From positions 27,170-91,169 of the forward strand of contig NZ_SSBK01000027.1 of the NCBI RefSeq assembly GCF_004795035.1: DNA of 64,000 bases, written 5' to 3'. Of the stretch, positions 42,469 to 51,879 are shown piece after piece. Under the pieces are notes generated by a model. The model was given only the letters and a program-made list of their open reading frames with translations, had not been told where the DNA came from and searched no databases. The first letter of the stretch is position 1. Each line of letters begins with the position of its first letter. Made by a program: the position numbers and the translations under genes. The stretch comes from Streptomyces sp. A0958. Its GTDB lineage: Bacteria; Actinomycetota; Actinomycetes; Streptomycetales; Streptomycetaceae.

Positions 42469-43720
42469 CCCCCTCCGCCGCTCCCGCCGCCCCGGTCCGG
42501 GGGCGGCGGGCACCGGTCCCCCTGACCATCGCCGCGCACAGCAGCACCGGAGCCGCCGACACGGCGAAGCACAGGGCGAGCGGCAGCCGGTCCACCAGCA
42601 GCCCCACCGCGGCGGTCCCGCCCGACGATCCCGCGTTGAACGCGGTGTTGACCCAGGCCCCGGCCCGGGTGCGCCGGGCAGCGTCCGCCGACTCGTCCGC
42701 GATCAGATACGCGGTCGTGAGGGCCGGGGCGACGAACAGACCGGCCACCGCGACCACGGCGATCAGCACGTAGAGGTTCCCCGCGAGACCGGCCGCCGCC
42801 ACCGCCGCCCCCAGCCCGGCGGCCGTCGCCCGCAGCCGTGCCCCGAGCGGCGCACGCCACCGCAGCGCCCCGTAGGCCAGGCCCCCGACCGCGCTCGTCG
42901 CCGACAGTGCGGCCAGCACCCAGGACACCGCGGGCGCCCGGTGGAACTCCCCGGTGAGGGCCACCACCAGCAGGTCGAGCGCCCCGAGGCACAGTCCCAC
43001 GGTGGCCGTCACCAGCACGGCGTGCCGCAGCGCCGGAACGGCCCGCAGCCGCAGCGAGGGCGCGGGGGAGGCACCGGCATGCGGTCCGCCGTCCGCCTTC
43101 CCGCGCGGCACGGCGGGCGAGGAAACCAGCGCCCCCGCCCCGACCGCCACCAGGGCCGCACCGGCCAGCACCCCGGCCGCGGGACCGGTGACCGTCACCA
43201 CGACCCCGACCAGCAACGGCCCTGTGACGTACAGCAGTTCCTCGGCGACCCCGTCCAGGCTGTACGCGCGCCGCAGCAGCTCCCGATCCGGCACGAGGCT
43301 GCTCCACAGTGTCCGCATGACCGGGCCGAGCGGCGGTGTGCAGGCACCGGCCGCCGTGGCGAGCGCGCCGAGGACGAGGGGCGGGGCGCCCGGCCGCCAG
43401 GTGACCAGGGCGAGTACGGCGAGCACCGCCGCGTACAGCCCCGCCATCGGGGGCAGCGCGCGGCGCGGCCCGTACCGGTCGATCAGCCCGGCCCGGGCCG
43501 GGGAGAGGAACACACTGGCGGCCCCGAACAGGGCCATCACACCGCCGGCGGCGGAGTAGGAGCCGGTGGTGTCCTTGACGGCGAGGAGGAGGGAGAGGGG
43601 AGCGATTCCGTAGGAGAGCCGCCCGAGCAGCGCGGCACCGAAGGTGCGTGCGGCGTGCGGGACGCGCAGGACGGTGGCGTACGAAGGCGCGCGCGAGGGC
43701 GCGGACGAAGGCGTGGACAC
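42455..43720 (-). CDS. MFS transporter
   Basis: 421 residues from GTG 43720 (GAGGAA 8 nt upstream), chosen over the ATG at 43768 that lacks a site. About 12 TM helices; the N-terminal half has GRLSYGIAPLSLLLAVKD and the loop 2-3 motif DRYGPRRALPP typical of major facilitator drug-type exporters. Substrate cannot be told. Convergent with the SDR gene. Confidence 0.85.
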   Translation of the reverse strand: MSTPSSAPSRAPSYATVLRVPHAARTFGAALLGRLSYGIAPLSLLLAVKDTTGSYSAAGGVMALFGAASVFLSPARAGLIDRYGPRRALPPMAGLYAAVLAVLALVTWRPGAPPLVLGALATAAGACTPPLGPVMRTLWSSLVPDRELLRRAYSLDGVAEELLYVTGPLLVGVVVTVTGPAAGVLAGAALVAVGAGALVSSPAVPRGKADGGPHAGASPAPSLRLRAVPALRHAVLVTATVGLCLGALDLLVVALTGEFHRAPAVSWVLAALSATSAVGGLAYGALRWRAPLGARLRATAAGLGAAVAAAGLAGNLYVLIAVVAVAGLFVAPALTTAYLIADESADAARRTRAGAWVNTAFNAGSSGGTAAVGLLVDRLPLALCFAVSAAPVLLCAAMVRGTGARRPRTGAAGAAEGVSGA

Positions 43721-43868
43721 GATGGTCTTCCTCGGGAGGGCAGCGCGAGTTCGGGGCGCTGCGGGCATGCGGGGACACCGGAGCGCCGCACCCGGTACGC
43801 CGGGCGCGGTCGGGACGGGGTCCTACGCACGAGGAAGGGACACGCGGGCAAAGTAGCAGAAGCAGTCC

Positions 43869-44915
43869 CTATGCGCCGATGTCCGGGTTGGCCGCCAGGA
43901 TCTCTTCGGTGACCGTCCACAGCCGGGGCACGAAGCGTAGGACCTCCTCGCGCCGGGCGAGCAGGTCCGGGGTGCCGGTGATGCCGGTGAGTTCCGCGAC
44001 GGCGTCCCGGAACGCCGGGAGGCGTTCGGCATGCAGGGCGGGGGCGTCCGCGCCCAGCACGGTGTGGCAGCGGGCGAAGGTCGCGACGATCCAGAAGACC
44101 GCCTCGCGGTGGTCGCCCCGGTCGATCAGTTCCCGGCTGCCGTCGACGGCGATGGGGCGCGCCCGCTCGGTGAGGTCGCTGCTGAAGAAGAACGGGGTGC
44201 GCGCCACCGGGACCGTGGCGTCGAACGTCCGCGTCAGCTCGGCCAGATGGCGGCTCACCTGCCGAGCGGATACCCCCTCGCAGCCCAACAGCGCCAGCAG
44301 TTCCGGATACAGCTCCTGGTGCCCGTAGGCCGTGAGGACGTCGCGTACGGCGGGGTAGCGCAGCCGGACGGTCGGGTTGCGCAGGGCGGCGACCAGCGGG
44401 ACGTGCGTGGTGACCCCGGTCGGGAACAGCCAGGCCATCACCTGGGCGGGGAAGGGCTGCGAGGTGTCCAGCGCGGCGAGGCGGCTCTCGACCCGGTGCC
44501 GGGCGTCCAGGCACCGCAGGCGCACCCGGGTCCGCTCGGCGAAGCGCGGCGCGACATGGGCGTACAGCGCGCGCAGCCGCCCCGTGGGGTCGTCGATGAC
44601 CGTGTCACGGCGGAAGCTGCCCGCCAGGTGGTACGAGCCCAGCACGGCATCGGGGTCGCGGAGTTCGGCCCACGGCACGTAGGTGATCTCCAGCAGGACG
44701 CCCTCGTGGAGGAGCTTGCCGGGTTTGGCCGGAGCCTCGTCCCCCTCCGTCACCACGACCACGTCCACGTCCGACGAGGCCGGCAGCACCGCGTCGTCCG
44801 GCCGTCCGACCGTCGACCCGCTGAAGTACGCCCCCCGGTAGTCAGGACGGGGACGGGCATGCGCCGCCACCCAGCGTGCGGCGGCGGCACGCGCCTCTGC
44901 GACCCGGACGCTCAC
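43869..44915 (-). CDS. Nucleotidyltransferase-like protein
   Basis: 348 residues from GTG 44915. The N-terminus AYFSGSTVGRPDDAVLPASSDVDVVVV carries the GS...D-x-D pattern of polymerase-beta-type nucleotidyltransferases, with VLLEITYVPW providing the third strand position. The remaining helical region has no known motif. Similar Streptomyces proteins are of unknown substrate; aminoglycoside-type adenylylation is possible but unsupported. Confidence 0.7.
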   Translation of the reverse strand: MSVRVAEARAAAARWVAAHARPRPDYRGAYFSGSTVGRPDDAVLPASSDVDVVVVTEGDEAPAKPGKLLHEGVLLEITYVPWAELRDPDAVLGSYHLAGSFRRDTVIDDPTGRLRALYAHVAPRFAERTRVRLRCLDARHRVESRLAALDTSQPFPAQVMAWLFPTGVTTHVPLVAALRNPTVRLRYPAVRDVLTAYGHQELYPELLALLGCEGVSARQVSRHLAELTRTFDATVPVARTPFFFSSDLTERARPIAVDGSRELIDRGDHREAVFWIVATFARCHTVLGADAPALHAERLPAFRDAVAELTGITGTPDLLARREEVLRFVPRLWTVTEEILAANPDIGA

Positions 44916-44956
44916 CGTCGCCCCGGTCTCGCGGGACGCGTCCGCCCCGGCCCGAC

Positions 44957-45415
44957 TCAGGACCGCTCCAGCTTGCGCAGAGCGGCGGCGTCCTCGGCGT
45001 ACTTGACGAGCAGCCGGGCCAGCTGAAGGCGTTCGTCCGCGGGCCAGTCGCGGGTGATGTGCTCGAACGACCGTCGCTGCTCCGCCGCGAAGCGGTCCCG
45101 CAGCGCGTCGCCCTCAGGGGTCAGTCTCAGTACGCTGCGCCGGCCGTCCGCCTGGGACGCCTCCCGCCGCAGGTGCCCGTGCTGGATGCAGTCGGACACC
45201 ATGCGGCTGGCCACCGACTGGTCCGTCCCCAGCTCCTCGGCGATCGCGCCCACGGTCGTCTCGCCCGTGCGTTCGGCGACGACGTTGAGCACCAGGTTGC
45301 GGGAGAGGTCCTTGCCGGCGGACGGGGCGCGTCGCCTGAGCCGGGAGAAGGCCGGTCCGACGCTGTCTAGGACCGCGTCGGCGTCATCGCCGTCACGCTC
45401 GTTGCTGTGTGCCAT
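44957..45415 (-). CDS. MarR-family transcriptional regulator
   Basis: 152 residues. The winged helix (TTVGAIAEELGTDQSVASRMVSDCIQHGHLRREASQADGRRSVLRLTPEGDALRDRF) is a standard MarR core with DGRRS wing. It diverges from the amidohydrolase gene; the 108-nt gap holds repeated ATGCA/TGTATG half-sites that it probably binds. Confidence 0.9.
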   Translation of the reverse strand: MAHSNERDGDDADAVLDSVGPAFSRLRRRAPSAGKDLSRNLVLNVVAERTGETTVGAIAEELGTDQSVASRMVSDCIQHGHLRREASQADGRRSVLRLTPEGDALRDRFAAEQRRSFEHITRDWPADERLQLARLLVKYAEDAAALRKLERS

Positions 45416-45440
45416 GACGCAACTGTAACGCGACAGGTAA

Positions 45441-45480
45441 ATGCATCACATCCAGCAAATGTATGTTCTACTGCATATAA
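45441..45480. promoter_or_regulatory. Candidate MarR operator region
   Basis: ATGCATCACAT at the left and ATGTATG...TGCATATAA at the right face each other around GCAA. The right part, read in reverse (TATGCAG-TAGAA-CATACAT), shares both blocks with the SDR-upstream repeat at 41643 (TATGCAG-CATACAT). AT-rich, between divergent genes. Confidence 0.55.
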
Positions 45481-45523
45481 AGCGGTGGACGTCACCACCC
45501 CCGTACGGAATCGAGATGCAGCG

Positions 45524-46756
45524 ATGACCACGACCGCCATCACCCATGCGCGCGTCTTCGACGGCGACCGGGTCCGCGAAGAGAGCACCGTCGTGCTCGA
45601 CGGCCCCGTCATCACGGCCGTAGGGGGAGCGGTGCCCGAAGGGGCGGCCGTGGTCGACGCCCGGGGCGGCACCCTCCTGCCGGGCCTGTTCGACGCCCAC
45701 ACGCACACCTCCGAGGAGGCACTGGCCTTCGCCCTGCGGTTCGGAGTGACCACCGAACTGGAGATGCAGGGCGCCCTGACCCGGACGCGCCGGGCCCACA
45801 TCGAGCAGAACGACGCGGTCGCCGACGTCCGCTCCGCCGGCTTCGGCATCACGCCTCCCGGCGGCCACCCCAGCGAGCTCTTCCCCAAGGGCAAGCGTCC
45901 GGGTGGCGACGGCGAGCCCGCGCCCGAGCACTCCGGCGGCCTGGTCATGCCGTTCGCCACGACGCCCCAGGAGGCCGCCGGGTTCATTCCGCGGCTCGTG
46001 GAGTCCGGCTCGGACTACATCAAGTTCATGGTCGACGACGGCACCGTCGAAGGGCACCCCGGCCTGCCGTGCCTGGATCAGGCCACGCTGAACGCGGGCG
46101 TCGCCGAGGCGCACCGGCACGGGATGCTCACCGTCGCCCACGCCCTCACCCTCGACGCCGCCCGGATGGCGGTCGAGGCCGGGATCGACGGGCTCGTCCA
46201 CGTCTTCATGGACCGGCCCCACACCGACGAGATCATCCGGCTCATCGCGGAGTCCGGCACGTTCGTCGTCCCCTGCGTCGTCCTGAACGCCTCCATGATG
46301 GGCATCACCGGTGCGGCGTTCGCCGACGACGAGCGGGTCACCGCCCGCCTCGACGGCCCCTGGCTGACCACGCTGCGCGGCAGCTTCGACCGCTACCCCC
46401 AGGGTCGCCTGGAGGACGTACTCGCCACCGTCGCCGCGCTGCACGAGGCCGGAGTCGACCTCCTGGCCGGCAGCGACGCCTCCGTGCCCGTGCCCTTCCT
46501 CGGCGGCGTCGCCCACGGCGCCAGCGTCCACCACGAGATGCAGTACCTGGTCCGGGCGGGGCTGACACCGGCCGACGCGCTGCGCGCGGCGACCGCGACC
46601 CCCGCGCGCCGCTTCTCCCTGGACGACCGCGGGCGCATCGCGGCCGGGCTGCGGGCCGACCTGCTGCTGGTGGACGGGGACCCCACCACGGACATCCACC
46701 GCACCCTCGACATCCGCGCCGTCTGGCGCCGGGGTGCCCGTTTCGGGGCAGAGTGA
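45524..46756 (+). CDS. Amidohydrolase family protein
   Basis: 410 residues from ATG 45524. FDAHTHTSEEALAF supplies the HxH metal ligands; downstream VAHALTLDAARMAV and LAGSDASVPVPFLGG provide further His/Asp positions. The C-terminus AATATPARRFSLDDRGRIAAGLRADLLLVDGDPTTDIHRT is the usual imidazolonepropionase-like end. A metal-dependent hydrolase of cyclic amides or related bonds; substrate unknown. It pairs with the divergent MarR gene and precedes an alpha/beta hydrolase. Confidence 0.85.
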   Translation: MTTTAITHARVFDGDRVREESTVVLDGPVITAVGGAVPEGAAVVDARGGTLLPGLFDAHTHTSEEALAFALRFGVTTELEMQGALTRTRRAHIEQNDAVADVRSAGFGITPPGGHPSELFPKGKRPGGDGEPAPEHSGGLVMPFATTPQEAAGFIPRLVESGSDYIKFMVDDGTVEGHPGLPCLDQATLNAGVAEAHRHGMLTVAHALTLDAARMAVEAGIDGLVHVFMDRPHTDEIIRLIAESGTFVVPCVVLNASMMGITGAAFADDERVTARLDGPWLTTLRGSFDRYPQGRLEDVLATVAALHEAGVDLLAGSDASVPVPFLGGVAHGASVHHEMQYLVRAGLTPADALRAATATPARRFSLDDRGRIAAGLRADLLLVDGDPTTDIHRTLDIRAVWRRGARFGAE

Positions 46757-46849
46757 CCCGTACGGGGCCAAGGCTCACCCAGGCGCCGAAAGCGCAGCGC
46801 CGGCCACCTCCGGCCGGCGCCCACCACCCACACCGAAAGGCAGCACATC

Positions 46850-47683
46850 ATGGCGTTCATCACCGTCGGCCAGGAGAACACCACCCCCGTCGAGCTCTAC
46901 TACGAGGACCACGGCACCGGGCAGCCGGTCGTGCTCATCCACGGCTACCCGCTCGACGGAAACTCCTGGGAGAAGCAGTCCGCCGCCCTGCTCGCGGCCG
47001 GCTACCGCGTCATCACCTACGACAGGCGCGGCTTCGGCCGCTCCGGCCGGCCCACCACCGGCTACGACTACGACACCTTCGCCGCCGACCTCGACACCCT
47101 CCTGACCACCCTCGACCTGACCGACGCCGTGCTCGTCGGCTTCTCGATGGGGACCGGCGAGGTCGGCCGCTACCTGGGCACCTACGGCTCCGGCCGGATC
47201 GCCAAGGCCGCCTTCCTCGCCTCGCTCGAACCCTTCCTGCTCAAGACCGACGACAACCCCGGCGGCGTCGACGGCGCCGTCTTCGAAGACATCACCAAGG
47301 CCGTCACCGCCGACCGCTACGCCTACTTCACCTCGTTCTACGAGAACTTCTACAACCTCGACGAGAACCTCGGCTCCCGGATCAGCGATGAGGCGGTCCG
47401 CAACAGCTGGAACGTCGCGGCCGGCGCCTCCTGGCACGCGTCCGTCGCCTGCGTGGCGACCTGGTCCACCGACTTCCGCGCCGACCTGCCCGCGATCGAC
47501 GTCCCGGCACTGATCCTGCACGGCACGGCCGACCGCATCCTGCCCATCGAATCCACCGGGGAACTCTTCCACCGGGCGGTCCCGCAGGCCGAGTACGTCG
47601 TCATCGACGGCGCCCCGCACGGCCTGCTGTGGACCCACGCCGAGGAGGTCACCGACGCCCTCCTCACCTTCCTGGCCAAGTAA
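46850..47683 (+). CDS. Alpha/beta hydrolase (chloroperoxidase-like)
   Basis: 277 residues. VVLIHGYPLDGNSWEKQSAALLAAGYRVITYDRRGFGRSGRP, nucleophile Ser99 in GFSMGTGE, Asp in LILHGTADRILP and His in GAPHGLLWTHAEEV form a full triad, with wording typical of cofactor-free haloperoxidase/esterase relatives. Cytoplasmic. It follows the amidohydrolase after 93 nt and a hairpin ends the unit. Confidence 0.9.
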   Translation: MAFITVGQENTTPVELYYEDHGTGQPVVLIHGYPLDGNSWEKQSAALLAAGYRVITYDRRGFGRSGRPTTGYDYDTFAADLDTLLTTLDLTDAVLVGFSMGTGEVGRYLGTYGSGRIAKAAFLASLEPFLLKTDDNPGGVDGAVFEDITKAVTADRYAYFTSFYENFYNLDENLGSRISDEAVRNSWNVAAGASWHASVACVATWSTDFRADLPAIDVPALILHGTADRILPIESTGELFHRAVPQAEYVVIDGAPHGLLWTHAEEVTDALLTFLAK

Positions 47684-47719
47684 GGGGCCATGCGCGGCCC
47701 GGGCCCGCCCGGCCCGAAG

Positions 47720-47769
47720 GCGTCTGTGGGGAGCACGGCCGGTGGGCCGGTCGTGCTGCCCACAGACGC
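47720..47769 (+). terminator. Large hairpin after the hydrolase gene
   Basis: GCGTCTGTGGG (47720-47730) pairs with 47759-47769, and the inner GAGCACGGCC part continues pairing with one mismatch, giving a stem of over 20 bp. Confidence 0.7.
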
Positions 47770-47883
47770 GGTGACGCTCCTTCGTCCGGCCCCCTCCCGA
47801 CTCCCTTGCCCGCGGCCGGCTGCCGGGTACGGTCGGGTTCGTTCCGCCGACCCGTTCCCCGCAGCTCCACGCTGAGGTGCGCC

Positions 47884-48450
47884 ATACGCAAGATCGTCTA
47901 CTGGATGTCCATGTCCCTCGACGGCTTCATCGAGGGCCCGCGACGGGAGATCGACTGGCATCAGGGCGACGACGAACTCCACCGCCACTTCAACGAGGAG
48001 CTCGCCGGGATGGGGGCGTTCCTGGACGGGCGCGTCACCCATGAGCTGATGGCGGACTTCTGGCCGGAGGCCGACCGGGACCCGGCCGACGACGGACCGA
48101 TGGCCGAGTTCGCGTCCATCTGGCGGAACATGCCGAAGTACGTCCACTCGTGGACGCTCCGGCGGGCGGACTGGAACACCACGGTCGTCCGCGAGGTCGT
48201 CCCCGAGGAGGTCAGGGCCCTGAAGGAGCAGCCCGGCGGCGACCTGGCGCTCGGCGGGGCCGGCCTCGCCGCCTCCTTCGCCGCCCTCGACCTGATCGAC
48301 GCGTACCGCGTCTACGTCCACCCGGTCCTCATCGGCCGGGGCAAGTCCGTGTTTCCGGAGGAGGAGAACCGGACCGCCCTCCGGCTCACCGGCAGCCGGA
48401 CCTTCGGCAACGGGGTCGTGGAACTGCGGTACGAGCGCGCCGGCCGGTGA
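47884..48450 (+). CDS. DHFR-like (RibD C-terminal fold) protein with atypical start
   Basis: 188 residues if read from ATA 47884. RKIVYWMSMSLDGFIEGP...GGAGLAASFAALDLIDAYRVYVHPVLIGRGKSVF is the dihydrofolate-reductase-like family (YyaP/RibD-type). Family members begin M-R-K-I-V; here the codon in the Met position is ATA with GAGGTG just upstream, and no ATG/GTG/TTG occurs in frame upstream near it. The next ATG (47905) would remove most of strand 1. Either ATA is used, or the gene is starting to decay. Substrate unknown. Confidence 0.75.
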   Translation: MRKIVYWMSMSLDGFIEGPRREIDWHQGDDELHRHFNEELAGMGAFLDGRVTHELMADFWPEADRDPADDGPMAEFASIWRNMPKYVHSWTLRRADWNTTVVREVVPEEVRALKEQPGGDLALGGAGLAASFAALDLIDAYRVYVHPVLIGRGKSVFPEEENRTALRLTGSRTFGNGVVELRYERAGR

Positions 48451-48476
48451 CGTACCGGGACCGGCCCGGGACGTCA
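48448..48476. terminator. Bidirectional hairpin between convergent genes
   Basis: TGACGTACCGGG (48448-48459, containing the DHFR-like stop) pairs with 48465-48476 apart from one mismatch. The amidase gene ends 9 nt beyond. Confidence 0.6.
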
Positions 48477-48484
48477 TCGCACCG

Positions 48485-50035
48485 TCAGCGGCCCGCCTGG
48501 AGCGCCGCCCAGGTGGCGGTGCCCACGACGCCGTCGGCCGTCAGGTCCCGGCTCGTCTGGTACGAGCGGACCGCGGTCGCCGTCGCCGGGCCGAAGCTCC
48601 CGTCCGCCTCCACCGTCGAGCCGAGCGCGGCCGTCAGCGCGCGCTGGAGCCGCTTGACGTCCTCGCCCGTCGCACCTTCGGCGAGCGCCGGGGCGGAGCC
48701 CGCCGACAGCAGCGCGGTCCAGGTCCTGGCCCCCACGACCCCGTCGGCCTCCAGTCCGTGCGCCGCCTGGAACGACGTCACCGCGCCCGTGGTGACCGGC
48801 CCGAAACCGCCGTCCGCCTCGCCCACCGGGTAGTCCAGATCGTTCAGCAGCAGCTGGAGTGCCTTGACCTGCGGGCCCGCCGAGCCGCCGCGCTGGGTGG
48901 TGTACGTGCCGAAGCTCAGCCCGTCACGGCTCTCGCCGCCCGTGCCGGTGCCCTTGACCAGCTCCATGTAGCGGTTCCAGTCCCAGTTGGGGCCGGGGTC
49001 GGTGTGGTCGTTGCCGGGGGCCTCGCTGTGCCCGATGATGTGCGTCCGGTCCTTCGGGATGCCGTACTTGTCGCACAGGTAGGCGGTCAGCGCGGCCGAG
49101 GAGCGGTACATCGCGTCCGTGAACCACGAGGGGTCGTCGATGAAGCCCTCGTGCTCGATGCCGAGCGTTGACGCGTTGGCGCTGCGCGCGTGGTACGCGG
49201 TGTCGGCGTCGCGCACCATCTGGGTGATCTGGCCGTCCGAGGAGCGCACCACGTAGTGCGCGCTCACCTCGGACACCGGGTCCTGGAACCAGCTGATCGA
49301 GCCCGCGTACGAGCCCTGGGTGACGTGGATGATCACCCTGTCGATCGCCGCGGTGCGGCCGGTGGTGTAGTTGTTCGGGTCGGCGGCGACCCAGAGCGCC
49401 GCCGGGTAGTCGGCGCTGCGGGTGCCGGTGTCCGTGGCGGCGATGCCGTCCTTGTGCGGCGAGACCGGGCGGCCGGTCACCGTGATCCGCTCGCCGTCCC
49501 GGGTGACGGCGTCGAGGCCGTCCGCCAGGAAGGTGTAGACCGTGTCGGCGTAGAGGGCGGCGGCCGGCCCGTCCGTGCCGCTGTACCGGACGACGGCCGG
49601 GTACCAGGCGTCGAGGTCGTCGCGGTCCCGGGCGTCGAGGCCGAGGGTGTCCGCGTAACCGCGCAGCACGGCGGCGCCGCCCAGGATGTTGGCGCCGTTG
49701 TCGGAGCGCAGGGCGGCGAGCGGTTCGCCGGTGAGCGCGGCGGCCCGTTCCAGCGTGTGGTGCGCGGGGTTGCTGACCAGGTGCATCACGCCGAAGCCGT
49801 TTGCCTGGCTGGGGCGCCCGGCGTGGCCGTCGAGGCGGGTCTCGCCGTACCCGACGGCGGCGAGCAGATCACGCGGTACGTCGAACTCCTCGGCAGCCCG
49901 CTCGAACGCCCGGTCCATGGGGTGCCCGGTGTCCGTCGCGGCGAGGGCCGGAGTGCCGGTCGCGGCCAGGACGGTGGCGGTGAGGGCCGCCAGGAGGGAT
50001 GCGCGGGCCTTGGGGTGGGCGGCGCGTGTGGGCAT
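48485..50035 (-). CDS. Secreted N-acetylmuramoyl-L-alanine amidase with two peptidoglycan-binding domains
   Basis: 516 residues from ATG 50035 (CAGGAG upstream). Signal peptide to about ALAATDTG. An unassigned N-terminal region (FERAAEEFDVPRDLLAAVGYGETRLDG...) resembles lytic transglycosylase helices. Amidase_2 zinc domain follows (VIIHVTQGSYAGSISWFQDP, SAHYVVRSSDGQITQMV, HIIGHSEAPGNDHTDPGPNWDW), with His in VIIH and GHS/DHTDPG as expected. Two PG_binding_1 repeats at the end (GPQVKALQLLLND..., GEDVKRLQRALTA...). It cuts peptide stems from muramic acid in the cell wall. Confidence 0.93.
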   Translation of the reverse strand: MPTRAAHPKARASLLAALTATVLAATGTPALAATDTGHPMDRAFERAAEEFDVPRDLLAAVGYGETRLDGHAGRPSQANGFGVMHLVSNPAHHTLERAAALTGEPLAALRSDNGANILGGAAVLRGYADTLGLDARDRDDLDAWYPAVVRYSGTDGPAAALYADTVYTFLADGLDAVTRDGERITVTGRPVSPHKDGIAATDTGTRSADYPAALWVAADPNNYTTGRTAAIDRVIIHVTQGSYAGSISWFQDPVSEVSAHYVVRSSDGQITQMVRDADTAYHARSANASTLGIEHEGFIDDPSWFTDAMYRSSAALTAYLCDKYGIPKDRTHIIGHSEAPGNDHTDPGPNWDWNRYMELVKGTGTGGESRDGLSFGTYTTQRGGSAGPQVKALQLLLNDLDYPVGEADGGFGPVTTGAVTSFQAAHGLEADGVVGARTWTALLSAGSAPALAEGATGEDVKRLQRALTAALGSTVEADGSFGPATATAVRSYQTSRDLTADGVVGTATWAALQAGR

Positions 50036-50379
50036 ACCTGCTCCTGCTCTGTGGGGAAGGAGAACGGCCCCGGGCCCGGTGGGGAGCGGCCCGGCGGCCG
50101 CGAAGCCTGCTCACGATAGAGAGCCGTCGAAGGTATGACAATCATGCTCAGAGCGTGTCGAATCACCGTTCACTCCAACGGAGTTGGCGCCCCGGTGAAC
50201 GGGAGTGCGCTCTCCGGGATTCGTACACCTGGACAGCCCTCCACCGCACGGGGGAACGCGGACCGGCCCCGCCGCCGCCAGGGCGTATAACAGAGAACTC
50301 CGGACCAGCCGGCGTCCCCGATGGCACTCACATCTCACGCGGCAAGGCGTCACCGCGTACGACAGCGGAGAAGTGCCCG
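50036..50379. other. 344-nt divergent intergenic region
   Basis: No gene seen. It contains CCGTTCAC (50166-50173) facing GTGAACGG (50195-50202), with an inner ACTCC-AAC-GGAGT hairpin (50172-50184), and a TATAAC -10-like element near 50286. It is a candidate control region for the ACP operon and the divergent amidase. Confidence 0.4.
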
Positions 50380-50619
50380 ATGAGCATGAGCACGGCAGAC
50401 GAGATCAGGACCTTGCTGACGGCGAACTTCGGAACCGACCCCGTGGCGATCCGCCCCGACGTGCCGCTCCGTCAGCTCCGCCTGGACTCGCTCGCCCTGG
50501 AGGAACTGCGGCTCCTCATCGAGGACCGGCTCGGCATCGACCTCGACGACGTCCAGCTCACCTCCCGCGACACGGTCGGCCATCTGGTCGAGGCCGTGCA
50601 TCGCAAGGCCGCCGCGTGA
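50380..50619 (+). CDS. Acyl carrier protein
   Basis: 79 residues from ATG 50380. RLDSLALEELRLLIEDRLGIDLDD holds the phosphopantetheine Ser in L-D-S-L; size and acidic helix 2 fit ACPs. It is too far from any fatty-acid synthase gene to be the primary ACP, so it is probably dedicated to the ketosynthase next door (stop-start overlap GTGA). Confidence 0.9.
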   Translation: MSMSTADEIRTLLTANFGTDPVAIRPDVPLRQLRLDSLALEELRLLIEDRLGIDLDDVQLTSRDTVGHLVEAVHRKAAA

Positions 50620-51863
50620 CGGCCCCGTACCGCCTCCCGCCCTTCGCCGCGGCCGTCACCGGGATCGGGCTCGTCACCTCGGCGGGCGTCGGGGCCGAGG
50701 CCACCTGGCGCGCGGTGACCGACCCCGCGGCCGCGCCCTGCGTACCGCACCGTGCCGAACTGCGCGGGCTGCCCTGCGACTTCATGTACAGCGTCACCGA
50801 CCTCGACACCCGGGCCGTGCTCGGGGTGGCCGCGCACCGGCTCATGGACCGCTTCTCGCACCTCGCCGTCATCGCGGCCCGCGAAGCCGTCGCGGACGCG
50901 GGCCTGGACCCCGCAGTCTGGGACAGCGGCCGGGTCGCCGTCGTCATCGGCTCCGCCCACGGCGGCCTGCCCTTCTACGACGAACAGCACACCGCCCTCA
51001 CCGAACGCGGCGCCCGCCGCGTCTCGCCCAAGCTCGCCCCGCTCGCCGTCGTCAACGGCGCCGCCAGCAGCGTCGCCACCGACCTCGGCGCACACGGCCC
51101 CAGCCAGGCCGTCTCCACCGCCTGCTCCTCCGGCACCGTCGCCATCGGCACCGCCCACCAGATGCTGCGCACGGGGGCCTGCGACATCGTCGTCGCCGGC
51201 GGCGCCGAATCGGTCTGCTCCCGGCTCCTGATCGCCAGCGCCTGCCGGCTGAAGGCCGTCTCCACCCGCCGCGACGACCCCCAGGCGGCCTGCCGCCCGT
51301 TCGACACCCACCGCGACGGCTTCGTCGTCGGCGAGGGCGCCGGACTCCTCGTCATGGAACGCCCCGAGCACGCCCGCGCCCGGGGCGCCACCGTCCGCGC
51401 CCACATCGCCGGATACGGAGCCTCCAGCGACGCCTACTCCGCCGTCGCCCCCGACCCCGACGGCCTCGGCATCGAACGGGCCCTGCGCACCGCCCTCGCG
51501 GACGCCGGGACCTCCGCCGCCGACATCGGCCACGTCAACGCCCACGGCACCTCCACCGTCTCCAACGACCTGATCGAGGCGACCATGCTGCGCCGGGTCC
51601 TGGGCGAGCACCCCCTCGTCACCTCCACCAAGGCGATGACCGGCCACACCCTGGGCGCCGCGGGCGGCATCGAGACCGCGCTGACCGTTCTCGCCCTCCA
51701 GCACCGGCTCGTCCCGCCCACCGTCAACCTCGACGCCCCCGACCCGGACATTCCGGTCGACGTGGTGAGCAAGGAGGCCAGGCCGGCGGCGTTCGACGCC
51801 GCCGTCAAGACCTCGCTCGGCTTCGGGGGCCACAACGCCGCCCTCGTCCTCACCAGGGCCTGA
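50616..51863 (+). CDS. Beta-ketoacyl-ACP synthase (KAS II/FabF-like)
   Basis: 415 residues from GTG 50616, overlapping the ACP stop. Active-site Cys170 in VSTACSSGTVAIG, His310 in NAHGTST and His344 in MTGHTLGAAGG are complete, with STKAMTGHT Lys. Condenses acyl and malonyl-ACP units. The lone KS with its own ACP and hydrolase indicates a dedicated short biosynthetic route rather than housekeeping fatty-acid synthesis. Confidence 0.92.
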   Translation: MTAPYRLPPFAAAVTGIGLVTSAGVGAEATWRAVTDPAAAPCVPHRAELRGLPCDFMYSVTDLDTRAVLGVAAHRLMDRFSHLAVIAAREAVADAGLDPAVWDSGRVAVVIGSAHGGLPFYDEQHTALTERGARRVSPKLAPLAVVNGAASSVATDLGAHGPSQAVSTACSSGTVAIGTAHQMLRTGACDIVVAGGAESVCSRLLIASACRLKAVSTRRDDPQAACRPFDTHRDGFVVGEGAGLLVMERPEHARARGATVRAHIAGYGASSDAYSAVAPDPDGLGIERALRTALADAGTSAADIGHVNAHGTSTVSNDLIEATMLRRVLGEHPLVTSTKAMTGHTLGAAGGIETALTVLALQHRLVPPTVNLDAPDPDIPVDVVSKEARPAAFDAAVKTSLGFGGHNAALVLTRA

Positions 51864-51879
51864 CCACCGCGAAGGACCG

